The position numbers were made by a program, and so were the translations under genes. Below, piece after piece: positions 1-6,614 of a stretch of 23,484 bases of DNA. Every line of letters begins with the position of its first letter. Positions within the stretch are counted from its first letter, which is position 1. The notes beneath the pieces are model-generated. The model made no database searches. It was not told the origin of the DNA and saw only the letters and a list, made by a program, of their open reading frames with translations. Origin of the DNA: a virus; the IMG/VR virus record IMGVR_UViG_3300007871_000131, positions 1 to 23,484 of that record, one strand, 5' to 3'.

Positions 1-1
1 G

Positions 2-292
2 CACCAGGATAAGTATGTCCGAGATATAGGGCGAGATCGGTGGGTTCGGAAGGACTTGAAGGATGAAGAAAATAGACTTGCCTGGACAGATTTTGTAGTT
101 AATAAACTTATGAAGGTAAGGAAGACTTATGACGTTCCCCGTCTGCATTTCTATAAGCACCTTGAGGCGAAAGAGGAGTTTACAAGTCAGCATTTGATAC
201 ATGATTATGTAGGGGAACCGTCCGAGTTCAAGAAGATCCACAGCCATGCTTTCCATGATTTACTTGAGGAGTTTAAGAAGCTCTGTGAATAA
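2..292 (+). CDS. Hypothetical protein, 5' end outside window
   Basis: The reading frame is open from the first complete codon and stops with TAA at 290-292, so about 96 C-terminal residues are visible and the true start most likely lies upstream. A TTG at 56 is possible, but I see no convincing Shine-Dalgarno site before it. The product is hydrophilic and mixed-charge, with amphipathic helical stretches and many His, Lys and Glu residues near the end (HSHAFHDLLEEFKKL). There is no signal peptide or membrane segment, and I recognise no family motif. The next gene overlaps its last codons, so the two are probably translated together. The function is unknown. Confidence 0.6.
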   Translation, partial: HQDKYVRDIGRDRWVRKDLKDEENRLAWTDFVVNKLMKVRKTYDVPRLHFYKHLEAKEEFTSQHLIHDYVGEPSEFKKIHSHAFHDLLEEFKKLCE

Positions 293-461
293 ATTTAAGA
301 TCGAGTTAGCAGATGTTATCGCTTGCCGGTTTTGTAAGGAGCCGGTGAAGATCGTGATCAGGGGTGGTGATAAGTTTGAGGTTCCAACGGAATGTCCTCA
401 TTGTCACCACGAATGGAAAATAGTCGCATATTCTATTTATGCACAGGGTAAAGCTAAATAA
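285..461 (+). CDS. Small zinc-ribbon protein
   Basis: This 58-residue protein has two CxxC-type knuckles, CRFC near residues 11-14 and CPHC near 34-37, the second followed by HHEW. That spacing is typical of a zinc ribbon that binds one metal ion. I chose the GTG at 285 because purine-rich GAGGAG (266-271) and AAGAAG (275-280) lie upstream and it overlaps the preceding stop by 8 bases. An in-frame ATG at 246 would add 13 residues but lies deep inside the upstream gene. Phage zinc ribbons of this size are usually transcription- or DNA-associated accessory proteins. No specific role can be assigned. The zinc knuckles are clear; the start is less certain. Confidence 0.6.
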   Translation: MNKFKIELADVIACRFCKEPVKIVIRGGDKFEVPTECPHCHHEWKIVAYSIYAQGKAK

Positions 462-472
462 CGGAGGACTGA

Positions 473-631
473 ATGTTTGGAACATTATTTCTTGGTATGC
501 TGCATCTTATCGCCACCTTACTTGCAGCCGGTTATCTCTATCGGGTCCATTGGACGCTAACGATGGTCGTGGCCGGCATTGGAATTTTCTTCTTCGTCAA
601 GTGGCGACACTATTACTTGGGAAGAGGCTGA
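473..631 (+). CDS. Small two-helix membrane protein (holin candidate)
   Basis: This 52-codon gene begins at ATG 473 behind a well-placed GGAGG (463-467, 5-base spacing) and ends with TGA at 629-631. The peptide has two hydrophobic segments: about residues 3-22 (LFLGMLHLIATLLAAGYL) and about 31-42 (MVVAGIGIFFFV). They are separated by a short turn, and the C-terminus is basic and aromatic (KWRHYYLGRG). Two short transmembrane helices with a charged tail match the general form of class II holins, and phage holins are often this small. No lysis partner is visible next to it, so holin is only a candidate role. Its stop codon lies in the loop of a terminator-like hairpin. A longer open frame in another phase (439-708) overlaps it and is judged spurious. 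Confidence 0.55.
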   Translation: MFGTLFLGMLHLIATLLAAGYLYRVHWTLTMVVAGIGIFFFVKWRHYYLGRG

Positions 632-648
632 CTTCCCATCATTTTTTT
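618..648 (+). terminator. Probable rho-independent terminator
   Basis: The stem TGGGAAG (618-624) pairs with CTTCCCA (632-638) around a 7-base loop that contains the stop codon of the small membrane protein gene. Seven consecutive T follow at 642-648, after a 3-base offset. The position, just before the only long intergenic gap and a promoter-like sequence, supports a transcription end. The offset of the T-run from the stem weakens the case somewhat. Confidence 0.55.
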
Positions 649-767
649 CCTCTATTGAATTGTGGCCGGTCCTGCACTTCAATCCCAAACATTTTGGGGT
701 GGGGCTAAGGAGGTCCGTGGGGCCGGTCACTTGACAAACAATATCTTTTTATATAACTTAGTTAATA
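632..767 (+). other. Longest intergenic gap (136 bases)
   Basis: No supportable gene lies here. The gap holds the descending arm and T-run of a terminator, two copies of GGCCGGTC (about 663-670 and 720-727), an isolated AAGGAGG-like site near 709-715 that leads only to a 5-codon GTG frame (717), and a promoter candidate at its right edge. It appears to separate an upstream gene block from the packaging and head genes. Confidence 0.5.
731..757 (+). promoter_or_regulatory. Sigma70-type promoter candidate for the packaging/head block
   Basis: A perfect -35 hexamer TTGACA (731-736) is followed after 15 bases by TATAAC (752-757); TAACTT with a 17-base spacer is an alternative -10. It follows a terminator-like hairpin and precedes the first gene of a long co-directional block. 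Predicted initiation, about 7 bases beyond the -10, falls near 764, only a few bases before the ATG at 768. The 15-base spacer is shorter than ideal, so this needs transcript mapping. Confidence 0.5.
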
Positions 768-902
768 ATGCCTAAGAAATGGAAGCGGTGCGTAGCTAAG
801 GTAAAGGCCAAGAATCGGGGAAAAGCCAAATCTAAACGAGCAAACCCTTATGCTGTCTGCACTAAATCGACAAGTCAGAAACGTCATAAAAAGGGGAAGT
901 AA
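768..902 (+). CDS. Small highly basic protein with NPYAVC motif
   Basis: This 44-residue protein is dominated by Lys and Arg and carries two cysteines in a recognisable arrangement: KRCVAKVKAK near residues 6-15 and NPYAVC near 26-31. From memory, CV...NPYAVC-type basic peptides recur next to packaging or head genes in tailed phages and at the C-termini of some head proteins. Their role is not established to my knowledge; nucleic-acid binding or head assembly is inference. A TAG in the same frame at 759-761 leaves ATG 768 as the only reasonable start, and nothing resembling a Shine-Dalgarno site precedes it. The stop shares its last base with the next gene (TAATG), which implies coupled translation. 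Confidence 0.6.
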   Translation: MPKKWKRCVAKVKAKNRGKAKSKRANPYAVCTKSTSQKRHKKGK

Positions 903-1228
903 TGGAAAAGAAAGAAATTAGTATGGAATATCTCATGAACGAGATAGTCCCTGAAAGTAACTTTGGACCAAAAGCTGTTATTATCATGTGTCAAAGAGCC
1001 GTGGAGATTGGCAAAAACTTCAACATTAATGTCGGAGATGAGTCTTACGAGGTTCCAATCAAGAGCATCGAGGACTATCTGGAGCCAGACGTTCAACCGG
1101 AAGAGGTAGAATTGCCGGCCTTTGTTCCTCCGGATGCACAACCTTCTGTAACTGAGAAAGATCCAGTAATGGAGAGTCCACCGGATTCTCCTAGCAAACC
1201 TAAGTCTAAGACCACGAAGAAGAAGTAG
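902..1228 (+). CDS. Hypothetical protein with Pro/Lys-rich tail
   Basis: This 108-residue protein starts at the ATG of a TAATG overlap, behind a GGGGAAG sequence. The N-terminal 60 residues look like a small folded helix/strand domain (MEYLMNEIVPES, then AVIIMCQRAVEIGK). The rest is a low-complexity, probably disordered tail, first acidic and proline-rich, then ending in a Ser/Lys cluster (KPKSKTTKKK). It lies between the 44-aa basic protein and the small terminase subunit, so a role in packaging or head assembly is plausible from context only. I recognise no family. A 136-residue frame on the opposite strand covers the same bases and lacks any start context. Confidence 0.6.
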   Translation: MEKKEISMEYLMNEIVPESNFGPKAVIIMCQRAVEIGKNFNINVGDESYEVPIKSIEDYLEPDVQPEEVELPAFVPPDAQPSVTEKDPVMESPPDSPSKPKSKTTKKK

Positions 1229-1230
1229 GA

Positions 1231-1713
1231 GTGCCAAGACGCCCACTCGAATGGGAATCCGTAGAGAAACTTCCAACCGAAAAACAACAAGCAACCTTCA
1301 AGAAATTCTTGGAATCAGGGGGAGATCTTTCTAAATTAGAAAAAGCAGCCAAAGATTCTGGGTTTTCTAACGGGAAGCAAGGTGCTCAAAGCACCATGAG
1401 AGCTTATGCTGCTCATCCTGCCGTAATTGCTGCTCTTGATAATCATAAGGTAACTATCGATACGCTTGTTGGTAAACTTGTGGATCTAAAAGATGCCGAA
1501 CATCCAAACCCAAATTATGGAAAAGATAATGCGGTTCAGCACAAAGCTACCGTATCTCTTCTCCAACTTGCCGATGCCTTTCCATCAAAGAAAGTTGACG
1601 TAAGAGGTCAGGTCGATCATAAGCATCAGATAGTCATAACAAGCGAAACTATGGAAAGGATACAAAAAGCGTTACCGGCAGACGCGGAGATAATTGATGC
1701 AGATCCCATTTAA
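1231..1713 (+). CDS. terS: Terminase small subunit
   Basis: The 160-residue product matches terminase small subunits in size, position directly before the large subunit, and layout. A helix-rich N-terminal half contains a helix-turn-helix-like region at about residues 34-62 (KLEKAAKDSGFSNG, then AQSTMRAYAAHP). A second helical pair at about 75-118 would form the oligomer core, and a short tail (VDVRGQVDHKHQIVI, about 122-136) resembles the C-terminal strand region of many TerS proteins. TerS forms a ring that recognises phage DNA and stimulates TerL during headful or site-specific packaging. The GTG at 1231 follows the upstream stop by 2 bases; GGA abuts it too closely to be an ideal Shine-Dalgarno site, so coupling or the GAAGAAG stretch probably drives initiation. 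The end overlaps TerL by 17 bases. Confidence 0.75.
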   Translation: MPRRPLEWESVEKLPTEKQQATFKKFLESGGDLSKLEKAAKDSGFSNGKQGAQSTMRAYAAHPAVIAALDNHKVTIDTLVGKLVDLKDAEHPNPNYGKDNAVQHKATVSLLQLADAFPSKKVDVRGQVDHKHQIVITSETMERIQKALPADAEIIDADPI

Positions 1714-3205
1714 GTATGAGGATCGGGAGGCTTGGCTCCATGCTTGCAAGGATCTGTTCTTTTTCTGCCACGTTGTTTTAGCTGAGGGGTATCCGGATAA
1801 ATTCCATGACTTCGGAGATATGCACAGGAGAATTTGCAATTTCCTAGATCTCAGGCAACACCCATCAAGAAAGAAATTCCTTAGTGCTTTCCGTGGATCC
1901 TTGAAAACCACGGCACTTTTAGGGTTCTGTTTGTGGGTGTATTGCTGGACATTGCTCAGGGCAAAAGCCACAAGTATTATCTACCAGACAGCCACCAAAG
2001 ATAATGCGGAGAATTTCTATCTGGATTTCAAGCATTGCTTACTCGAAAATCCTCTTCTCCAGTATATTTTCGGTCTTCCTGGCATAGAGGGTGAGTATGT
2101 GAAAATGTCGAAGCGGAAAGTCCTCTATAATCATGTGAACATGGATTTCTCATCCACAGAAGAAACCCTTGTTTCACGGCATCATCCATGGTGGGTTAAT
2201 GATGATTTGGAGAATGACAAAAATACGCGAACAGCTACCGGAAGGAACCAGTTACATCGTGATTGGGCGTTTCAACAAGCCATTTTGACTAAATCTAAGA
2301 AGAAAAAAATCGGGTATCAGCTTGAAACAGGTACTCCGTACCATTATGATGGGCTAATTTGGGGGATCCAGCAGAAACCAAAGTACGATAAACTCATGAT
2401 TCCGTGTTATGTCTATGACAAAGATGGCACACGGCATAGTGCATGGCCAGAATTTTACGATGTTGAGGATTTTGAAGAAAAAGAAGAGGACATGGGATCC
2501 CACATTTTTTCAAGTCAATATTTACTCCTCCCATTGTCTGAAAAGGATGTTTTGTGTAATCCAAAGTGGGTTCAACGCTGGAATCACCTTCCTGACGTTA
2601 CTTGGAGGACTTGTGTTATCGATGCCGGTGGAATGGATCCGGAAATTAACGATGCTACGGGAATCACGATTATTGACACCGATGTTAAGGGGGATATGTA
2701 TGAAGTGCATACCGAGGAGTTTTGGGGAACTTCTGTAGAGCTTTACAATAAAATTCTTGAGATTAAAGAGAAATTTAATCCTGACGATACGAGACTTGAA
2801 AAAGAGAAATATGCCGTAACTATCGCGGATCTGATCGAGCATAAAGCACCTCAACTTAACGTGAGTTTTGTGGAGCATCAGGGAAGATCAAAGGGATATA
2901 AGGCTGGAGACATTCAATGGCAGGGCCGGATCTGGAGGATGCAGACATGGTTCCAAAAAGGTCGGTTCTTTTTTCATCCGACAAACTATCTGCTTTCAAC
3001 TCAGGCGACAAGGTATCCCTATTCAGAAAGAGATGATCTTGTGGATTCCCTGGCATATCACCTGGATATCAGGCGTGTCCCCAAAAACATATTTAAGCCG
3101 CGATTTACACCACAGATCGAACCTACGTTTGAGGCTGAACTTGATCGGTATCTGAATATCAAGAAAGGGAATGACAGGAAGACTTATCATGACTCGATAT
3201 ATTAG
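1697..3205 (+). CDS. terL: Terminase large subunit (packaging ATPase/nuclease)
   Basis: This 502-residue protein has both expected domains. The ATPase half has a Walker A-like segment AFRGSLKTT (about 64-72), a Walker B-like WWVNDDLEND (about 165-174) and the coupling motif TGTPYHYDG (about 211-219). The RNase H-like nuclease half has the acidic residues in order: CVIDAGG (Asp about 309), SFVEHQG (Glu about 393) and ERDDLVDSLAYH (Asp about 446, 447 and 450). TerL pumps DNA into the prohead through the portal and cuts the concatemer. The Walker A has Leu where the classical loop has Gly before the Lys; deviant P-loops are common in terminases. I chose ATG 1697 over TTG 1694 because GGAGA (1686-1690) lies 6 bases upstream. 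The gene overlaps terS. Confidence 0.93.
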   Translation: MQIPFKYEDREAWLHACKDLFFFCHVVLAEGYPDKFHDFGDMHRRICNFLDLRQHPSRKKFLSAFRGSLKTTALLGFCLWVYCWTLLRAKATSIIYQTATKDNAENFYLDFKHCLLENPLLQYIFGLPGIEGEYVKMSKRKVLYNHVNMDFSSTEETLVSRHHPWWVNDDLENDKNTRTATGRNQLHRDWAFQQAILTKSKKKKIGYQLETGTPYHYDGLIWGIQQKPKYDKLMIPCYVYDKDGTRHSAWPEFYDVEDFEEKEEDMGSHIFSSQYLLLPLSEKDVLCNPKWVQRWNHLPDVTWRTCVIDAGGMDPEINDATGITIIDTDVKGDMYEVHTEEFWGTSVELYNKILEIKEKFNPDDTRLEKEKYAVTIADLIEHKAPQLNVSFVEHQGRSKGYKAGDIQWQGRIWRMQTWFQKGRFFFHPTNYLLSTQATRYPYSERDDLVDSLAYHLDIRRVPKNIFKPRFTPQIEPTFEAELDRYLNIKKGNDRKTYHDSIY

Positions 3206-3214
3206 GAGATAAAA

Positions 3215-3478
3215 ATGAAAAGCATAAAAGACTTGGTTGAATCAACAAGAGCCCTTGGGAAACTCGAAGCTGAGAAAAATAAGTTGATGAAAGAGATTCT
3301 TGTCGAGCAGGGCAAGACGAATAAGGCTCTGGAAAGATTGTGTAATATTAATACGGAATTTATCCAGACGTTGACTCAATTTTTCGCTTTCGAGAAAAAA
3401 ATACATAAAGAAACTCAGGACGAAAGAAAGTTGAGGGAAATGAGAACCAAGCCAACTCCACACGATTTGATTTATTGA
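3215..3478 (+). CDS. Small coiled-coil protein between TerL and portal
   Basis: This 87-residue protein starts with ATG after a good AGGAGA and lies between terL and the portal gene. About residues 5-50 are strongly helical and heptad-like (LVESTRALGKLEAEKNKL and onwards), then comes an aromatic patch (LTQFFAFEKK) and a charged helix. The C-terminus, HDLIY, resembles the HDSIY end of the preceding terminase large subunit. No enzyme motif is present. A structural or assembly role, for example helping TerL dock or acting as a minor head protein, is suggested only by position. The function is unknown. Confidence 0.65.
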   Translation: MKSIKDLVESTRALGKLEAEKNKLMKEILVEQGKTNKALERLCNINTEFIQTLTQFFAFEKKIHKETQDERKLREMRTKPTPHDLIY

Positions 3479-3488
3479 GGAAGAAACC

Positions 3489-5435
3489 ATGGAAGAAAAC
3501 GAAAAAACGCCAGCAATCGACCGGAGTATTCTCCCATTAGATGAAGAAAAAGATGTTCTTGACAAAATAAACAGACAAGTAGATAGGCATCCTGTCGTAA
3601 AAAGTAAGCATAATAAGTGGAAGGAACTCATTGCATGGGGTGATGAGGGTAGGCAGTTTGAAGAATATGGAGACGGTGGGATGGCTCCCGTTACTTTCCA
3701 GAGGCGGTCGAAAAAAGTAGTCATTAATCTTATGAAACCTCTTGGTGAAGCAATCGAGGGGAAGATCAATATGTTTTATCAGGTTGCCGGTGTCCCAAAT
3801 TCTGGTGAAGATAAAGATGTGCAGAGTTCCAAGGCTGCCACAAAGATTAATGCTCATATCGATTACGATAACAAGATTGAGTCCATGAATGAGGATGTGA
3901 AATACGATCTAAGAAGTACGGGCAATGCTTTTCGAAAGTGGATATATGATAAAGACTACCCAGCAATGGGAAGGAAGGGCAAGATGAAGGGGGGGGTTAA
4001 GGGAAGTGTCCCCTCTGTTTTTCATGTTCGACCGGATCCTACCGGAAAAATAAGAGATGATTGGAGATGGCTCGTTGAGTTGATCGAGGTCACAGAAGAT
4101 GAGATTTTGGAGAAATTCAAAAATGTCACAAAAGAGATCCTGAAAGAAGCCGTAGGGGAAGGAAGGAATGAGGCTGATAAGTTTGTCGGGATGAATGAAC
4201 CTATTGAGGACAAGGACAGAGAAGAGGCGACTCATATTGTGGCTTATTATTGGGAAAAAGCGACAAAAAAATACCCAGAAGGAAGATTGATTATAGCCAT
4301 CACGGGGACAAACATTGTCCTCTGGGCAAAAAAGAACAAACCAGGACTAGGGGAAATTCCCTATTTCCATTATGGATACAAGCGTTCTGGAAATTCCATG
4401 TGGCATACAGGGCCATATCAGCACGTTCAGCCGATTCAGCGTGAGATCAATCGGACAGTAAGTATTATTTCGGAACATCACGAAGGATGGAGAGCAAAGA
4501 TGGCTGCTGCACCAGGGGCCGTGATAAAAGACGGGGCTTTTACAGAAGATTCCTTTGAGATCCTTGAAGTAGATTTGACGAAAGGAGACATAAGACCGGT
4601 TGTGATGCCAGAGCTTTCACCTCAGATCACAGCCTATCGGGATTATCTAATGACAGCATTTAACCTTGTGTCGAACGTGCATGAGGTTAGCTATTCTCAG
4701 TTGCCGAAATATGCCTCCAGAGCACCGGCCACGCTTTTCTCTATGATGCTGGAACAGGAGAATATGAAACTCGATCCGATGGTAAAAAGAATGAACCAGA
4801 CTGTTCTTGATGAGGCAAAATTCAAACTCAGGTTAGCCAAAGAATACTACAAGACTGAAAGGCTTATCAGTATCGTTGGAGAGAACAGAAAAGCTCAGGT
4901 GGAATATTTTAAGGGAGCAGATCTTGATGGGCATTTCGATGTAAAACTTGAGATAGGAATTAGTTTGAATCAGTCTAGAACAGTAAAGCAGCGACTTCTT
5001 CTTGAACTTAAACAGATGGGAGCACCGATTGATTGGAATAAGGTTTTCAGACTTCTAGAAGAGGGAGACGTAAGCGAGGAACTGAGAGAAGATATTGCAG
5101 ATGAAACAAGGGCAACAAGAGAGAATCAATCCTTCATCAACGAGACTTGGAATAAGCCGTTCAAGGATGGAGGTATCATGATTTATGTCCACGATAACCA
5201 CGAAATACATCTGGATAAACATACCGATTTAATGAAAAGTGAAGAAGTGCAGAAGTGGAAACCGGAAGCTATTGCAGCTCTGGATGCCCATACCAATAAT
5301 CATTGGGCTCTCTTCATGGAACAAATGAAAATGCAAATGAAGATGATGATGCAAGCACAGCAAGAACAACAGGGTCAGGGCCAAGGTGGATCTCCCGTAG
5401 GCGGATCTCCTCCGGCTAACCCACAAATGATGTAA
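3489..5435 (+). CDS. Portal protein (head-tail connector)
   Basis: The 648-residue product lies between terminase and scaffold/coat genes and is in the size range of podovirus-type portals. Portal-like features include RRSKKVVINLMKPLGEAIEG (about 75-94), SVFHVRPDPTG (about 177), and a long helical crown/clip region around LPKYASRAPATLFSMMLEQE (about 403-422), followed by MKLDPMVKRMNQTVLDE. Portals form a dodecameric ring at one vertex through which TerL translocates DNA and to which the tail adaptor binds. The last 40 residues are low-complexity Met/Gln/Gly/Pro sequence (about 610-648), probably a flexible tail. GAGGAAG lies before ATG 3489. A run of eight G occurs at 3989-3996; a slip there soon gives a stop, so it looks like a mutation-prone homopolymer rather than programmed frameshifting. 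Confidence 0.85.
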   Translation: MEENEKTPAIDRSILPLDEEKDVLDKINRQVDRHPVVKSKHNKWKELIAWGDEGRQFEEYGDGGMAPVTFQRRSKKVVINLMKPLGEAIEGKINMFYQVAGVPNSGEDKDVQSSKAATKINAHIDYDNKIESMNEDVKYDLRSTGNAFRKWIYDKDYPAMGRKGKMKGGVKGSVPSVFHVRPDPTGKIRDDWRWLVELIEVTEDEILEKFKNVTKEILKEAVGEGRNEADKFVGMNEPIEDKDREEATHIVAYYWEKATKKYPEGRLIIAITGTNIVLWAKKNKPGLGEIPYFHYGYKRSGNSMWHTGPYQHVQPIQREINRTVSIISEHHEGWRAKMAAAPGAVIKDGAFTEDSFEILEVDLTKGDIRPVVMPELSPQITAYRDYLMTAFNLVSNVHEVSYSQLPKYASRAPATLFSMMLEQENMKLDPMVKRMNQTVLDEAKFKLRLAKEYYKTERLISIVGENRKAQVEYFKGADLDGHFDVKLEIGISLNQSRTVKQRLLLELKQMGAPIDWNKVFRLLEEGDVSEELREDIADETRATRENQSFINETWNKPFKDGGIMIYVHDNHEIHLDKHTDLMKSEEVQKWKPEAIAALDAHTNNHWALFMEQMKMQMKMMMQAQQEQQGQGQGGSPVGGSPPANPQMM

Positions 5436-5445
5436 GGAGAATAAA

Positions 5446-6594
5446 ATGGCAAAAGACCAACCTAAAAATGAGGAGTCTAAAACTTTAGATGATCACTTTG
5501 ACGAGGGAGCTGCTGAATGGACCAAGGACGTAAAGGCAGCCGAGGAGATGGAGTTCGCCAAGAAGAAAGATGACAAAAGTGTAGGGGTGAAGGTCAAGGA
5601 AGAGAAGACTGAGGAGAAAAAAGAAGCAAAAGAAGAAGTCGTAGAGAAGAAAACTGAGGAGAAAAAAGAGGTAGAAAAGAAAGAAGAAGAGACAAGAGAA
5701 CCGATCATGACCCTGGAAAGGGGAGATGAGAAAATACCGATTTACACCCAGGACGAATTGAAGGAGTACGCCCAGAAAGGACTGGATTATACGAAAAAAA
5801 CTCAAAGTCTAGCCAATGAGAAAAAAGAGGTCGAGACAACTGCTGATAAGTTTACCGATGTTGCAGAGAAATTCATGTCTGCCATGGATAAACTTGAAGG
5901 GAAGACAGAGCCTGTGGAAATTCCAGAGACAAGAGAACAGATGGTAGTTAGGACATATAAAGAGTTTTCCATCGATCCGGAGTATGCCGAGCCGAATGAA
6001 AAAGCCTTGGTCGAGGAAATTGTTGATACTAGAGTGAAAACTAGTGCTCAGGAAAAGCGGATCGGGAAAATAGAAGAATTTCAGAAACTCATGGTCGCCA
6101 AAGAAGTCGGGCAAGACGTGAAGGATGCTGTGACAAGGGCCGGAGAGGAATTTCCTTTAGACGATATAAGAGACGAAGAAGGGAACAGCTTGACAAGCAA
6201 ACAATTCCAAAGTATGTTAATAGCGAAAGCTAATAGTAAAGAAGGAGAAAAAAGATCCTTCAAGGACTTAGCGGTTGAAACAGTTAAGGAACTTCATCAC
6301 CTACAAAAAGGGAGCAAGAAAGATATCCCCACAGGTGAAGACTTTTCTAAGCTGTCTCCTGAAGAATTTAAGGCTAAGTATCCGGAATATTACGAAAAGC
6401 TCACAACAGAGGCAGTTGAAGATCACGAAAAAGAAATGGAAGATCTTCCACCAAGCCTTGACCACAAAAGGTCAGAAATCGAATTGAAAAAGGGGAAACC
6501 AAAAAAGCCTAACGAGATGTCGAGGGATCCTATTGGGGATGCTCTGGACGCGGCTTTTGAAGACCCCGAAATCCGAGATGGATTATCACGTTAA
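5446..6594 (+). CDS. Probable scaffolding protein
   Basis: This 382-residue, extremely charged, helix-rich protein lies directly between portal and coat genes, the usual place of the internal scaffold. Residues about 40-85 are almost entirely Lys and Glu (low complexity). Next comes IPIYTQDELKEYAQKGLDYT (about 97-116), which resembles a segment I associate with phage scaffold proteins, and then long predicted coiled-coil helices. The C-terminus is mixed charge with Lys-rich stretches, as is usual for the coat-binding end of scaffolds. Scaffolds guide coat assembly and leave, or are cut, before packaging. No protease domain is visible here or next to it. AAGGAGA precedes ATG 5446. Confidence rests on composition and position more than on sequence motifs. 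Confidence 0.75.
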   Translation: MAKDQPKNEESKTLDDHFDEGAAEWTKDVKAAEEMEFAKKKDDKSVGVKVKEEKTEEKKEAKEEVVEKKTEEKKEVEKKEEETREPIMTLERGDEKIPIYTQDELKEYAQKGLDYTKKTQSLANEKKEVETTADKFTDVAEKFMSAMDKLEGKTEPVEIPETREQMVVRTYKEFSIDPEYAEPNEKALVEEIVDTRVKTSAQEKRIGKIEEFQKLMVAKEVGQDVKDAVTRAGEEFPLDDIRDEEGNSLTSKQFQSMLIAKANSKEGEKRSFKDLAVETVKELHHLQKGSKKDIPTGEDFSKLSPEEFKAKYPEYYEKLTTEAVEDHEKEMEDLPPSLDHKRSEIELKKGKPKKPNEMSRDPIGDALDAAFEDPEIRDGLSR

Positions 6595-6601
6595 ATTTCT
6601 C

Positions 6602-6607
6602 AGGAGG
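6602..6607 (+). promoter_or_regulatory. Strong Shine-Dalgarno site that fixes a TTG coat-protein start
   Basis: AGGAGG lies 7 bases before TTG 6615. The first in-frame ATG lies well inside the conserved N-terminal region (TMLYQN), so this site decides that the coat protein begins at a rare TTG codon. Confidence 0.7.
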
Positions 6608-6614
6608 ATAGTAA

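Noticed and set aside
439-708. 89-codon + strand frame starting at 439
   Set aside because: It has no Shine-Dalgarno site and a mixed, unstructured-looking composition, and it overlaps the better-supported 52-codon membrane gene (473-631) in another phase.
709-734. Short gene behind AAGGAGG near 709
   Set aside because: GTG 717 opens only five codons before a TGA; too short to support.
746-755. Archaeal-type TATA box TTTTTATATA
   Set aside because: An archaeal start would fall near 777, inside the gene; the bacterial -35/-10 reading and the many Shine-Dalgarno sites fit better.
884-1294. 136-codon antisense frame rich in Arg and Leu
   Set aside because: It is antisense to two + strand genes with no start context; its Arg/Leu bias is the reverse complement of Lys/Glu/Pro codons.
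3989-4010. Programmed frameshift in the portal gene
   Set aside because: A -1 slip on G8 gives an immediate TAA, and +1 gives a short extension. No downstream structure or useful second product is seen.
5485-5805. Antisense Phe/Leu-rich, membrane-like frames
   Set aside because: They are the complement of the Lys/Glu-rich scaffold region (AAG and GAA read as CTT and TTC), so the apparent membrane protein is an artefact.
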